This document shows positions 1 through 7,485 of a DNA stretch of 12,807 bases, piece by piece (within the stretch, counting starts at the first letter, position 1; every line of letters starts with the position of its first letter). The stretch is from NCBI GenBank assembly GCA_030610915.1, contig JAUWQS010000017.1, forward strand, positions 1 through 12,807, written 5' to 3'. Under the pieces are notes generated by a model, which saw nothing but the letters and a program-made list of their open reading frames with translations, searched no databases and was not told the origin of the DNA. A program made the translations under genes and the position numbers. The DNA is from Pseudomonadota bacterium. GTDB lineage: Bacteria > Desulfobacterota > Syntrophia > Syntrophales > JADFWA01.

Positions 1-264
1 TAAACTATCTTGTTTTAGAAGTATTCGTAATGTTCGTTTAAACGTCACAGTGTATAAGATTTGTTAGTTCCAATTGAAATAATGAATTGCACATCCATGT
101 GTTATTACAGTATATTTTGCCATACGGTTTAAAACATGAGAATATGTTCCTTTATGCTATGGATGACCGCGAAAATCGGTGTTGTATTTTGAGATAATAG
201 GCGAAATTGAGGATAATGCGGCACTTGTTGTATGAAGTTCTATGAAAATTGAGAGGAATGAAGA
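1..264. other. Leader upstream of the acyl-CoA ligase operon; no gene seen
   Basis: No convincing reading frame lies here. The stretch is AT-rich and contains a perfect 10-base palindrome, CGTTTAAACG, at 35-44, with a TATAAG hexamer at 53-58 just after it. A regulator site next to a promoter is possible, but I see no well-spaced -35 box, so no promoter is called. A purine-rich ribosome binding site, GAGAGG, lies at 251-256, eight bases before the GTG start at 265. The length of this leader leaves room for regulation of the operon, but nothing matches a riboswitch that I recognise. Confidence 0.4.
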
Positions 265-1665
265 GTGAATGTTGATCTGAGTAAATTATTTAATCCCAGG
301 GCAATTGCTGTCTTTGGGGTGTCGCGAGCTCCGGAGCATCCGGGGCACATGATGTTGTATTCCCTCAAGAATTGTGGCTTTGAGGGTAAAATTTACCCTA
401 TCAATCCCAGTAGTGAAGGAGATATTATGGGATTGAAGGTGTATGAATCTCTTAATCAAATTACAGATGATTGTATAGATCTGGCTATTATTATTGTTGC
501 GCCATCTGCTGTTCTTTCTGTTATGGAACAGATAGCCGGGAAGCGTATCCCCTTTGCCATAGTGGTTACTGCCGGATTTGAGGAGTTGGGAACGCAGGAA
601 GGGGCTGAGCTACAGGCCGATCTTGTAGAGATGGCAAAGAAAAGTGGCATTAGGTTTGTTGGTCCCAACTGTCTGGGCGTCTATTCTGCTGATTCAAAAG
701 TAGCATTTTTTTGGAATCAAAAACCCGGTGATGGCAGCCTGGCCCTGATTTCTCAGAGTGGGTCCAATGGCGCTTTTCTCGATATGCTGGCTCGTCGGAA
801 AGGTGTATTTTTTAATAAGATAGTTACATCCGGAAACGAGGCTGATCTTTGCTTCGCTGACTATTTGAATTATTTTTCAAGCGACCCCGGGATAAAAGTA
901 ATAACGGCTTATCTCGAAGGAATAAAAGATGGACAGGCATTTATAGAATCCTGTGGTCAGGCTTCGGCGCGCAAACCGGTTGTTGTCTTTAAAGTAGGCA
1001 ATACTGACGTTGGCAGCAGGGCCGCATTATCTCATACCGGCGCTATGAGCGGTTCTTCCTTTGTCTGGGAAGCCGCCATACGACAGACGGGGTTGATCAG
1101 GGCTGATTCAATACCGGAATTGCTCGATATAGCCCTCGCCTTTTCACTGGTTTCAAAAGCATTCGGCCGGAAGATAGCCATTATGGGCAGTCCAGGTGGC
1201 ATGTCAGTAATCGCCGCCGATGCCTGTGAGCGATTCGGAATGGAAGTTGCGGATCTCGATGATAAGACCACCCGCCGGTTACGTAAGATATTGCCTCCGG
1301 TAGGTATAAGTGTACGAAATCCAATTGATATGGGATTCGGCGCCATTAGAGAAGGTATATATAAAGACATTTTGGAGGTAATCGATGCCGATAAAAATGT
1401 AGATGTTATTCTGGCGCTTGGCGGAGCCCCTACATTTGTAGGCAAAAGCACTATGAAAATTGTGGAATTTGCCGAAGAACTGATTTCTGTTAAGCCTTCT
1501 TTGACTAAACCACTGTTTACCATCATTCCATATCTGCCCGAGGCAGAAAAGGCAATAGGCATGCTTGCGGATGAAGGCATTCCAGCCTTTGATGAGCCGG
1601 GTCTGGCGGCGAAGATCATCCATAAGATGGCGATGTATTACGAATGGTTGGGACGCAAATTATGA
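265..1665 (+). CDS. NDP-forming acyl-CoA synthetase, alpha-type subunit (CoA-binding and ligase domains only)
   Basis: Enzymes of this family (ADP-forming acetate-CoA ligase, related to succinyl-CoA synthetase) convert acyl-CoA + ADP + Pi to acid + CoA + ATP through an acyl phosphate and a phosphohistidine. The 466 residues match an alpha subunit. An N-terminal CoA-binding Rossmann domain (about 1-130) carries the GF.GKIYPINP signature, GPNCLG lies near 133-138, and ligase domains follow. His257 in the SHTGAMSG motif sits where the family's phosphorylated histidine is expected. The ATP-grasp beta part is absent from the protein and from the window; it may be encoded elsewhere, as in some archaea. 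The GTG start is chosen because GAGAGG ends eight bases upstream and the nearby ATG at 258 is out of frame. The stop overlaps the next start (ATGA), so translation is probably coupled. Family call is firm; substrate is unknown. Confidence 0.85.
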   Translation: MNVDLSKLFNPRAIAVFGVSRAPEHPGHMMLYSLKNCGFEGKIYPINPSSEGDIMGLKVYESLNQITDDCIDLAIIIVAPSAVLSVMEQIAGKRIPFAIVVTAGFEELGTQEGAELQADLVEMAKKSGIRFVGPNCLGVYSADSKVAFFWNQKPGDGSLALISQSGSNGAFLDMLARRKGVFFNKIVTSGNEADLCFADYLNYFSSDPGIKVITAYLEGIKDGQAFIESCGQASARKPVVVFKVGNTDVGSRAALSHTGAMSGSSFVWEAAIRQTGLIRADSIPELLDIALAFSLVSKAFGRKIAIMGSPGGMSVIAADACERFGMEVADLDDKTTRRLRKILPPVGISVRNPIDMGFGAIREGIYKDILEVIDADKNVDVILALGGAPTFVGKSTMKIVEFAEELISVKPSLTKPLFTIIPYLPEAEKAIGMLADEGIPAFDEPGLAAKIIHKMAMYYEWLGRKL

Positions 1666-2591
1666 TCAGAAGTTTTGCGGAGGCCGAAAAGGCTGCGGGA
1701 AAAGTTGGGGCAAAGAGGATTTCCGTTTTGCGGGCGGAGGACAGGGAGTTTCTCCTGGCCTTGAAGGAGGCTTACCGGCGAGGGTATGGTGAACCCATTC
1801 TGATTGGTGATGGGTCAAAGATCAGGATGATTGCGGATGAAATAGAGTTTGATATCAGCAGGTTTCAATTAGTGGATGAAAAGGATCCGCAGGAGATGGC
1901 CCATACAGGGGTTCGCCTTGTTTTATCGGGTGATGCGCATGTGGTCTTGCGTGGTCACATCGACGGTCATTATCTTTTCAGGGCATTGATTAAATCTCTC
2001 GGTGTAAAAAAGCAGATTTCTGTCGTGGCCTTGCTTCAGATTTCGGCGCTTCAAAAGCTTATCGGCATGACGGACCCAGGTATAAATATAGCGCCTGGAC
2101 ATCGGGAAAAGATTGCATTGATACAAAATGCCGTCGCTCTCTTTACTCGTCTTGGTTATGATAATCCCAGAGTTGGTATCTTGACGGCAGGACGTGGTTT
2201 GAATACTAAACTCGATTCAGTTGCGGATGCAATGGAGATAAACAATGCCCTCTCAAGGGGTGAACTGACAGGGTGTGCTATTGATGAAGGACTTTGCCTT
2301 TCAGATTTCCTTCTTGGGAAGGAAGGTTTTTTAGAGAGTTCCGAAAAAATTAATTTTTCCATGACTCCGGATATCCTTCTGGCTCACAATCTCGAATTTG
2401 CCAATATATTCAGCAAGATCGATGCTCTATCCCCACAACATTATTTTGCCGGGTTCAGGAGGCATGGGATAATCGTAGGCGCCGGTATTCCGATCTCTAT
2501 CCCATCTAGATCTGACAGGCATGATACTATCATAACCGATATTGCCCTTGGGGTTTTGCTTGCCGCAGGTAATAGTGGAGCTGAGTTTTGA
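1662..2591 (+). CDS. Phosphate acetyl/butyryltransferase family protein, paralogue 1
   Basis: This family exchanges CoA and phosphate on an acyl group (acyl-CoA + Pi to acyl phosphate + CoA). The 309-residue protein starts MIRSFAEAEKAAG and has the family's N-terminal pattern (AEDREFLLALKEAYRRGYGEPILIGD), a TDPGINIAP segment near 143 and a C-terminal SRSDRHD near 282-288, matching the conserved Ser-Arg of the CoA site. It lacks the usual VDGPL..D.A.S and SPVAG.aDI segments: the equivalent region reads AIDEGLCLSDFLL, so the protein is divergent. I place the start at ATG 1662, inside the ATGA overlap with the preceding stop, rather than ATG 1644, which would give a longer overlap and has no better ribosome site. 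The next gene starts one base inside its stop. Family membership is likely; activity by itself is uncertain. Confidence 0.8.
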   Translation: MIRSFAEAEKAAGKVGAKRISVLRAEDREFLLALKEAYRRGYGEPILIGDGSKIRMIADEIEFDISRFQLVDEKDPQEMAHTGVRLVLSGDAHVVLRGHIDGHYLFRALIKSLGVKKQISVVALLQISALQKLIGMTDPGINIAPGHREKIALIQNAVALFTRLGYDNPRVGILTAGRGLNTKLDSVADAMEINNALSRGELTGCAIDEGLCLSDFLLGKEGFLESSEKINFSMTPDILLAHNLEFANIFSKIDALSPQHYFAGFRRHGIIVGAGIPISIPSRSDRHDTIITDIALGVLLAAGNSGAEF

Positions 2592-3505
2592 TGATACATA
2601 ATTTTGATGAAATTTTGACTGAGGCCAAAAAGGCAGATAAGAGAGTCATGGCAGTTCCTGACCCTCGAAGCCGGAGAGTCCTTACTGCTATTCACGAAGC
2701 AAAGGAGGAGGAGCTGATTACCCCCATACTGGTTGGTGATCGGCGCTCAATTGAGGGGAATCTGTCCGGTCTCAAAATAGATGCCGGTGGATATGAAATT
2801 ACAGATGAACCGGATACCTCACGGGCATTGACCAGATCGATCGAAATGCTCGCGCATAAAGAGGCGGATATGATCTTTCAGGGAGACATAAATATTAAGG
2901 AGTTCCTCGAAGCTGTTACAGACAAGGAGACAGGAATTACCACGGCGGATTCTTTAAGCTATGTGTCGTTATTCGAGATACCGCAGGAAGACCGCATGGT
3001 CATCTTTACCGATACGTTTATTCAGGAATTTCCGGATCTGAAGCAAAAGATAAATATCTTAACAAATGCTATTTCTCTTGCCGGCTTATTGGGGCTAAAT
3101 AAACCGAAAGTAGCGGCGCTGACCATGGTGGAACTGGTTAATCTTGCAAGACAGTCGACTATTGACGCAGCCATTCTCTCCAAGATGTCGGAACGGAAAC
3201 AGTTGAATGCAATTGTCGATGGACCATTGGATATTGATTGCGCGTCTTCACTTGAGAGGGCCAGGCGAAAGAAGGTGGAAAGTCCGGTGGCCGGCGAGGT
3301 GGACATTTTTCTTTTTCCTGATATAGAATCCGGCTATTCCACAGTTGAGCTACTGGCATTTTTTGGCAGAGCCAGGACTGCGGGGGCGCTTACAGGGAGT
3401 GATGTCCCCATTATTTTGAATCTCAGGTTTGAGTCTGACGATTCGATTTTGATCGATATTGCCCTTGCAAGCCTCATGTTCAGACCTTGTCGAGTGGCCG
3501 AGTAG
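2591..3505 (+). CDS. Phosphate acetyl/butyryltransferase family protein, paralogue 2
   Basis: A second member of the acyl-phosphate/CoA transferase family, 304 residues, related to but clearly different from the upstream paralogue. It keeps the motifs that one lacks: VDGPLDID at about 209-216, ESPVAGEVD at 230-238 and PDIESG at 243-248, all typical of phosphate butyryltransferases. It has lost the C-terminal Ser-Arg motif, where the sequence reads LNLRFESDDS instead of a .SR.DS pattern. The start is the ATG at 2591, which shares one base with the upstream TGA (TGATG). A TTG three bases earlier is possible but unneeded. GTGGAG at 2575-2580 may serve as ribosome site. A long hairpin begins inside the last codons. 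No butyrate or acetate kinase follows. It may form a heteromer with paralogue 1 (inference). Confidence 0.8.
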   Translation: MIHNFDEILTEAKKADKRVMAVPDPRSRRVLTAIHEAKEEELITPILVGDRRSIEGNLSGLKIDAGGYEITDEPDTSRALTRSIEMLAHKEADMIFQGDINIKEFLEAVTDKETGITTADSLSYVSLFEIPQEDRMVIFTDTFIQEFPDLKQKINILTNAISLAGLLGLNKPKVAALTMVELVNLARQSTIDAAILSKMSERKQLNAIVDGPLDIDCASSLERARRKKVESPVAGEVDIFLFPDIESGYSTVELLAFFGRARTAGALTGSDVPIILNLRFESDDSILIDIALASLMFRPCRVAE

Positions 3506-3529
3506 TCTGCCACTCGACGATGTCTGAAC
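3478..3529 (+). terminator. Long hairpin over the stop codon of the acyltransferase operon, probable terminator
   Basis: An outer stem of 8 bp (3478-3485 with 3522-3529) and an inner stem of 10 bp (3489-3498 with 3509-3518, GTCGAGTGGC/GCCACTCGAC) are joined by a 3x3 step in which two pairs can form, T-A and T-G. The loop is 10 bases. TTTTC follows. The left arm is the end of the coding region and the loop carries the stop codon (TAG 3503-3505), which is unusual for a terminator. The short T-run makes terminator strength uncertain. A smaller hairpin, GGGAGGT/ACCTCCC at 3550-3567, comes next. Confidence 0.5.
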
Positions 3530-3658
3530 TTTTCAATAAATCGGGGGAGGGGAGGTTTTAACCTCCCGATATGGGCGATTAGCGTCGCTTCTACCCGAAC
3601 TTATTGAGATATTACCTTTCAGCTTTTCCGGCTTGCCCGGGTTAGGAAAAAACCTAAT

Positions 3659-3680
3659 AGCCTTCAGCCTAAACAACCTG
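3659..3680. repeat. Dispersed short repeat, copy 1 (inverted copy at 7652-7673)
   Basis: This 22-base stretch, containing CCTTCAGCCTAAACAACCTG, matches the reverse complement of 7652-7673 at 20 of 22 positions by my own reading. It lies directly upstream of the ribosome site of the reductase gene (GGAGG at 3685-3689). A weaker relative may lie near 9772-9805. The function is unknown; it resembles the end of a small dispersed repeat rather than a regulatory site, but it is in the 5' untranslated region of that gene. Confidence 0.55.
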
Positions 3681-3693
3681 ATACGGAGGAGTT

Positions 3694-5646
3694 ATGTCAC
3701 AATTTCCCATACTTTTTTCGGAAGTGAGAATAGGGCAGGTTAGCCTGAAAAACAGGATTGTTATGCCTGCCATGGCCACCAATTTTGCCGTTGACGGGGC
3801 GGTCTCATCAAATATGGTTGATTACTTTGTCAAAAGGGCGGAGGGTGGCGCAGGCCTGATAATTATTGAAGCAGCCACTGTCATGGACGAGCCCGCCGGC
3901 GAAATCGGGAAATATCATCTGAATATCTCTGATGATCGATATATCACTTCACTACAAAGGCTTACCGATGCGGTTCACTCTCGTGATGCGAAGATCGCCA
4001 TTCAACTAAGCCATCTCGGCAGGCAAATCCATTCAAGTATTCTCGGAACTCAACCTGTTGCCCCTTCTCCCATTCCATGTCCTGTCTGCAAGGAAGTCCC
4101 GAGGGAATTATCAATAGCAGAGATTGAATCGCTGGTCGAGACCTTTGTTAATGCCGCCGGACGGTCTTATAAGGCCGGCTTTGATATGGTTGAACTTCAT
4201 GGCTGTCATGGATACCTGATAGGTCAGTTTTTTTCTTCCCGTTCGAACAGCCGCACCGACGGGTATGGCGGCGATGCAAGAGGAAGATCACGTTTCTGCA
4301 CTGAGATAATCAGAGGAATTAAAAGGGAATTTGGATTGTCGTTTCCTGTAATCATTCGTATCAATGGACATGATTACATAGATGGGGGGGCGACCCTTAT
4401 GGATATGAAAGAGATAGCAGCACACTTGGTTGAGGCTGGCGCTGATGCATTGCATGTTTCGGCCGGAGTTTATGGTTCCTACAGGGCTACCGTTGCGCCC
4501 ATGTATGAGAAACCGGGGTGTTTTGTTGAACTTGCGGAAGGGATAAAGGAAGTTGTGGATGTTCCTGTAATAGCAGTAGGAAGAATAAATGACCCCCATC
4601 TGGCGGAAAAAATATTGAAAGAAAACAGTGTCGATATGGTTGCCATGGGCAGGGCGCTGATTGCCGATCCGGAGTTGCCGCAGAAGGCCATGTCGGGAAA
4701 GACAGGCAGTATCCGCAAGTGCATCGGATGCAATCAGGGCTGTATCGACAGGATCAATGCAAGCATGATGCTGGGTATAACGGAAGGCATTACCTGCCTT
4801 GTAAATCCATCTGTGGGAAGAGAAGCGGAGACCGGTATTGTAAAAACAACACATCCGAAAAAGATCATAGTGATCGGTGGCGGTCCGGCCGGTCTGGAAG
4901 CGGCGCTTACAGCGGCAATGAGGGGACATCATGTCTCTCTCTGGGAAAAGGAGAAGGCGGTGGGCGGACAGTTGCGGCTTGCCGGAGCAGTGCCGGGAAT
5001 GGAAGAATTTAAGGGGTTTATTTCATTTCTGGAAATGCAGGCCGGGAAAGCCGGTGTTGATATTGTGCTCAACATGTTGGCAACCCGGGATTTGATTCTC
5101 AAAAGTTCTCCGGACGCTGTTGTTTTGGCTACAGGAGCTCTTCCGGCAGCGCCGACATTTATCGATGTGAGAAGCGCCGTGGTGTTAACGGCATGGGAAG
5201 TTTTGGAAGGCGTTATTCCAGGTGGTCGGAAAGTGGCTGTGCTTGGCGGCGGTGGAGTAGGTATGGAGACTGCCCATTTCCTTGCTGATAAAGGCAAACA
5301 GGTTACGATTGTGGAGGCAACGGGATATCTGGGCAGGGACATTGGTTTGATCACTTCCTTTTATCTCAGGAGGATGCTTGCTGACGAAGGGGTTGAATTT
5401 TTACGTTTTTCGGAGGTATTGAAGGTTGAAAATGGCGAGGTTCACATCTCGCAGAAAGGGGGAAAGAAAGTAAAGCTGAGTAACCTGGATGCAATCGTTT
5501 TGGCCATGGGAGCTATATCTAATGCTCAGCTTGGTAATAATATTGCCGATATGGTTCCGGAAGTTCATGTGATAGGAGATGCCCTCAAACCGAGAAAAGC
5601 GCTTGACGCCGTCTTTGAAGGTTTCGAAACGGGAAGAAGAATATAG
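3694..5646 (+). CDS. 2,4-dienoyl-CoA reductase / enoate reductase-type flavoprotein (OYE family)
   Basis: This 650-residue protein has the three-part build of the family. An Old Yellow Enzyme TIM barrel with FMN (about 1-340) contains HGCHGYLIGQFFSSRSN at 169-185. Then come the cysteines of a 4Fe-4S cluster (C343, C346, C350, C368), an FAD-binding Rossmann domain (GGGPAG at 395-400) and a nucleotide-binding domain (GGGGVG at 518-523). Electrons would pass from NAD(P)H through FAD and the Fe-S cluster to FMN and then to a C=C bond of a dienoyl-CoA, enoate or similar substrate. The last cysteine gap is Cx17C; I remember about Cx11C in E. coli FadH, so there is a small insertion (MMLGIT region). 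GGAGG ends four bases before ATG. Family is certain, substrate is not. It has its own leader, so co-transcription with the preceding operon is doubtful. Confidence 0.9.
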   Translation: MSQFPILFSEVRIGQVSLKNRIVMPAMATNFAVDGAVSSNMVDYFVKRAEGGAGLIIIEAATVMDEPAGEIGKYHLNISDDRYITSLQRLTDAVHSRDAKIAIQLSHLGRQIHSSILGTQPVAPSPIPCPVCKEVPRELSIAEIESLVETFVNAAGRSYKAGFDMVELHGCHGYLIGQFFSSRSNSRTDGYGGDARGRSRFCTEIIRGIKREFGLSFPVIIRINGHDYIDGGATLMDMKEIAAHLVEAGADALHVSAGVYGSYRATVAPMYEKPGCFVELAEGIKEVVDVPVIAVGRINDPHLAEKILKENSVDMVAMGRALIADPELPQKAMSGKTGSIRKCIGCNQGCIDRINASMMLGITEGITCLVNPSVGREAETGIVKTTHPKKIIVIGGGPAGLEAALTAAMRGHHVSLWEKEKAVGGQLRLAGAVPGMEEFKGFISFLEMQAGKAGVDIVLNMLATRDLILKSSPDAVVLATGALPAAPTFIDVRSAVVLTAWEVLEGVIPGGRKVAVLGGGGVGMETAHFLADKGKQVTIVEATGYLGRDIGLITSFYLRRMLADEGVEFLRFSEVLKVENGEVHISQKGGKKVKLSNLDAIVLAMGAISNAQLGNNIADMVPEVHVIGDALKPRKALDAVFEGFETGRRI

Positions 5647-5818
5647 TGTAGTTACTCAGGTTCACGGGTTCACCAGTTCAAGGTAACTTCTCGATAAAGT
5701 TAGGGATAGGGTGAGATATTATGGTTGACAGTTTCGTAAAAAGCTCCGCTATGCCGACACGTCGGCATTATAATTGGAAGTAACTTGAATTTAATGCCAG
5801 GTTGCATTCATTTTTATA

Positions 5819-5873
5819 GACAGGCGGGACGCCTGTCCTCCACCCCTGTAGTAGGTCGGGCGTCTCGCCCGAC
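5819..5873. repeat. Pair of REP-like hairpins
   Basis: Two short hairpins of the same design stand 17 bases apart: GACAGGCG-GGA-CGCCTGTC (5819-5837) and GTCGGGCG-TCT-CGCCCGAC (5855-5873). Each has a perfect 8-bp GC-rich stem and a 3-base loop. The different stem sequences with the same geometry recall REP-type units. No RAYT transposase is present in the window. In the gap between convergent genes they could also stop transcription, though no T-run follows either one. Confidence 0.65.
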
Positions 5874-5951
5874 GGAGTCACTTTTTGAGTGCGATTTCGC
5901 ATAAGTTACTTGGAAGTCCACGCAATGTCATTCTGAGGAGCCCTTCGCCCA

Positions 5952-6055
5952 TGTCATTCTGAAGAGCGAAGCGACGAAGAATCTGGGGCTCAGGATAAAC
6001 TCCGCGATGAAGAATCTCAATGATATCAGATTGTTCGCTGTCGCTCAGAATGACA
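5952..6055. mobile_element. MITE-like imperfect inverted repeat (GTCATTCTGA ends)
   Basis: The left arm at 5952-5984 begins TGTCATTCTGAAGAGCGAAG. The right arm at 6028-6055 ends TCGCTCAGAATGACA and reads back as a similar sequence with several mismatches and a gap. A second partial left end lies at 5926-5940. Arms of this kind are widespread as dispersed non-coding repeats in many bacterial genomes, as far as I recall. There is no coding capacity. Mobility is inferred only from the end structure. Confidence 0.5.
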
Positions 6056-6137
6056 AAAGAGTGTTTTTCAGACTTTTTACGAGTTCATCTGAATTGCAAG
6101 CAAAAATTTATCACGAAGGTCGAAGTTAACGAATAGT

Positions 6138-6173
6138 GTTCTTCGTGTTCTTCGTGCGCTTCGTGCGCTTCGT
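6138..6173. repeat. Four-unit 9-base tandem repeat
   Basis: Four consecutive 9-base units: GTTCTTCGT twice, then GCGCTTCGT twice. CACGAAGG at 6113-6120 is roughly complementary to the units, so the tract could fold back. It lies 50 bases beyond the stop of the minus-strand MFS gene. It may be slippage-prone, but no gene runs through it. Confidence 0.75.
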
Positions 6174-6223
6174 GGTAAAACAACACGATAGTAAAATCTC
6201 AAATTATGACCGGTTGCAGTATA

Positions 6224-7453
6224 TCATGAATCTCTTGCTCCCGGCTCAATCTTCAGTATCAGCGCTATTGCCACACAAATAAGGGCACAGAACGCCATCC
6301 AGACAAAATGATAGCTGCCAATACGATCGAATACCCATCCGGCAAATGTGGGGCCTATAATCCCTCCAATTGACGCAAATCCCATCGTGAACCCAAGCAT
6401 CTTGGCAAAGGAATATCTCCCAAAATATTCCTTCAGAATGGTTACTCTCAGAACCGCCCCTCCCCCCCAACCTGCCGGAAAGGAGAGGAGGAAGAGATAA
6501 ATACCCCACCTTGATGACGCATGACAGAATGCCAACATTCCTATACCGATGAGGCCCAATGCAATAGCCATCATGTACCTCCTGTCATAGACATCTCCAA
6601 GCCATCCAAACCCAAACCGCCCGGCAATACTGAGCAGAGGCACAGCTGCGGCAATCAGCGCAGCGGCTGGTCTCGACATTCCGAGATTACTGAGGTAGGG
6701 CATGATATGGATGATTACCGCAGAAAGGATCATCAGCCTTATCCCCTCTGCCAGATTTAAATACAAAAATGGTCTCTTCTTAAATGCCTTCACAATGCCG
6801 ATATCGACTTCCTTAAGCTGAGTCGCTTCCCTGCGGATCGGATTAACCGGCAATTCACCATCGGGAAGATAGCCGCATTGTTCCGGAGTGTTGCGGATGA
6901 TTAACGCTAAAGGCAGCCCTAAAATCAACATCGCCAATCCGAGGATGATCAAAGTGCTTCTCCAGCCATAAACATCGATAAGCCAAACGATGACGGGAAC
7001 AAGCAATCCACTGGCGCCAAATCCGGATGACATCACACCGAGGGCCTTTCCCAAATTCTTATTAAACCAGTTGGCCACCGCAGTCGTGCACGCAACGTTA
7101 CCGCATCCGCTGGCTCCGAAACCAAGGAGAAGAAAAGAAACACAAAACACAATGAGAGATTGGGCAAAACTAAGGAAAATGAGACCAAGGCTCGAAATGA
7201 TTATTCCACAGAAGATGATCTTTCTCGAACCAAAGCGATGGACGAGAAAACCTATAACAGGGGCAAGAATCCCAGCCTCAAGGCCGCGAAGGCTGGCCAC
7301 AAAAGAGATCTGGGTATAGCTCCAGCCAAACTCCTTCATCAATGGTTCAAAAAAGGCGGTAAAGCCAAAGAAGACAACGCTGCTCACATAGAGGCTGATA
7401 ATGAAACAGGCAAATACGAGCCACCATCCATAAAAGATCTTGTGATCGTTCAT
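6224..7453 (-). CDS. MFS transporter, monocarboxylate/OFA-like type
   Basis: A 409-residue major facilitator protein with about 12 hydrophobic helices in two halves joined by a loop near residues 185-215. Motif A-like loops are visible in both halves: GFLVHRFGSRKII after helix 2 and GFGWLGDVYDRRYMM in the second half. The N terminus HKIFYGWWLVFACF resembles monocarboxylate and oxalate/formate antiporter relatives, so an organic anion is a reasonable but unproven substrate. I chose ATG at 7453; a TTG at 7468 in the same frame would add five residues. Neither start has a clear ribosome binding site. The gene stands alone and converges with the reductase. A 23-base inverted repeat lies 33 bases upstream and may affect its expression. 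Confidence 0.85.
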   Translation of the reverse strand: MNDHKIFYGWWLVFACFIISLYVSSVVFFGFTAFFEPLMKEFGWSYTQISFVASLRGLEAGILAPVIGFLVHRFGSRKIIFCGIIISSLGLIFLSFAQSLIVFCVSFLLLGFGASGCGNVACTTAVANWFNKNLGKALGVMSSGFGASGLLVPVIVWLIDVYGWRSTLIILGLAMLILGLPLALIIRNTPEQCGYLPDGELPVNPIRREATQLKEVDIGIVKAFKKRPFLYLNLAEGIRLMILSAVIIHIMPYLSNLGMSRPAAALIAAAVPLLSIAGRFGFGWLGDVYDRRYMMAIALGLIGIGMLAFCHASSRWGIYLFLLSFPAGWGGGAVLRVTILKEYFGRYSFAKMLGFTMGFASIGGIIGPTFAGWVFDRIGSYHFVWMAFCALICVAIALILKIEPGARDS

Positions 7454-7485
7454 AGGTTCAAGATTCAAGATTCACGGTTTTTCTC

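Larger units (their letters stand above)
5647..6223. repeat. Repeat-rich intergenic island between the reductase and MFS genes; no gene seen
   Basis: No coding region is supported in these 577 bases. Reading left to right: ACTCAGGTTCACGG (5654-5667, also at 9488-9501); an outer inverted pair TCGTAAAAAG (5734-5743) with CTTTTTACGA (6073-6082); three compact hairpins at 5751-5768, 5819-5837 and 5855-5873; direct copies of TGTCATTCTGA.GAG (5926-5940 and 5952-5966); an inverted copy at 6044-6055; and a 9-base tandem repeat at 6138-6173. The two flanking genes converge here. The nesting suggests accumulated small non-autonomous elements. None has a transposase in the window. Confidence 0.7.

Noticed and set aside
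214..232. Possible sigma-54 promoter (GCGGCACTTGTTGTAT) before the first gene
   Set aside because: The GGCAC part fits, but the required GC of the -12 element is absent at the right spacing.
1032..1619. 195-residue open frame on the minus strand inside the acyl-CoA synthetase gene
   Set aside because: Antisense to a clear gene, with low-complexity Ser/Ile-rich composition typical of shadow frames.
1644..1661. Longer start (ATG 1644) for the first transferase paralogue
   Set aside because: It would enlarge the overlap with the upstream gene and has no better ribosome site. ATG 1662 gives a classic ATGA coupling and an N terminus like the family.
4288..4932. 214-residue open frame on the minus strand inside the reductase gene
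   Set aside because: It lies wholly opposite a well-supported gene and shows no recognisable domain.
5926..6056. CRISPR-like array suggested by repeated GTCATTCTGA units
   Set aside because: The units are few, irregularly spaced, and both direct and inverted, with no equal-length spacers.
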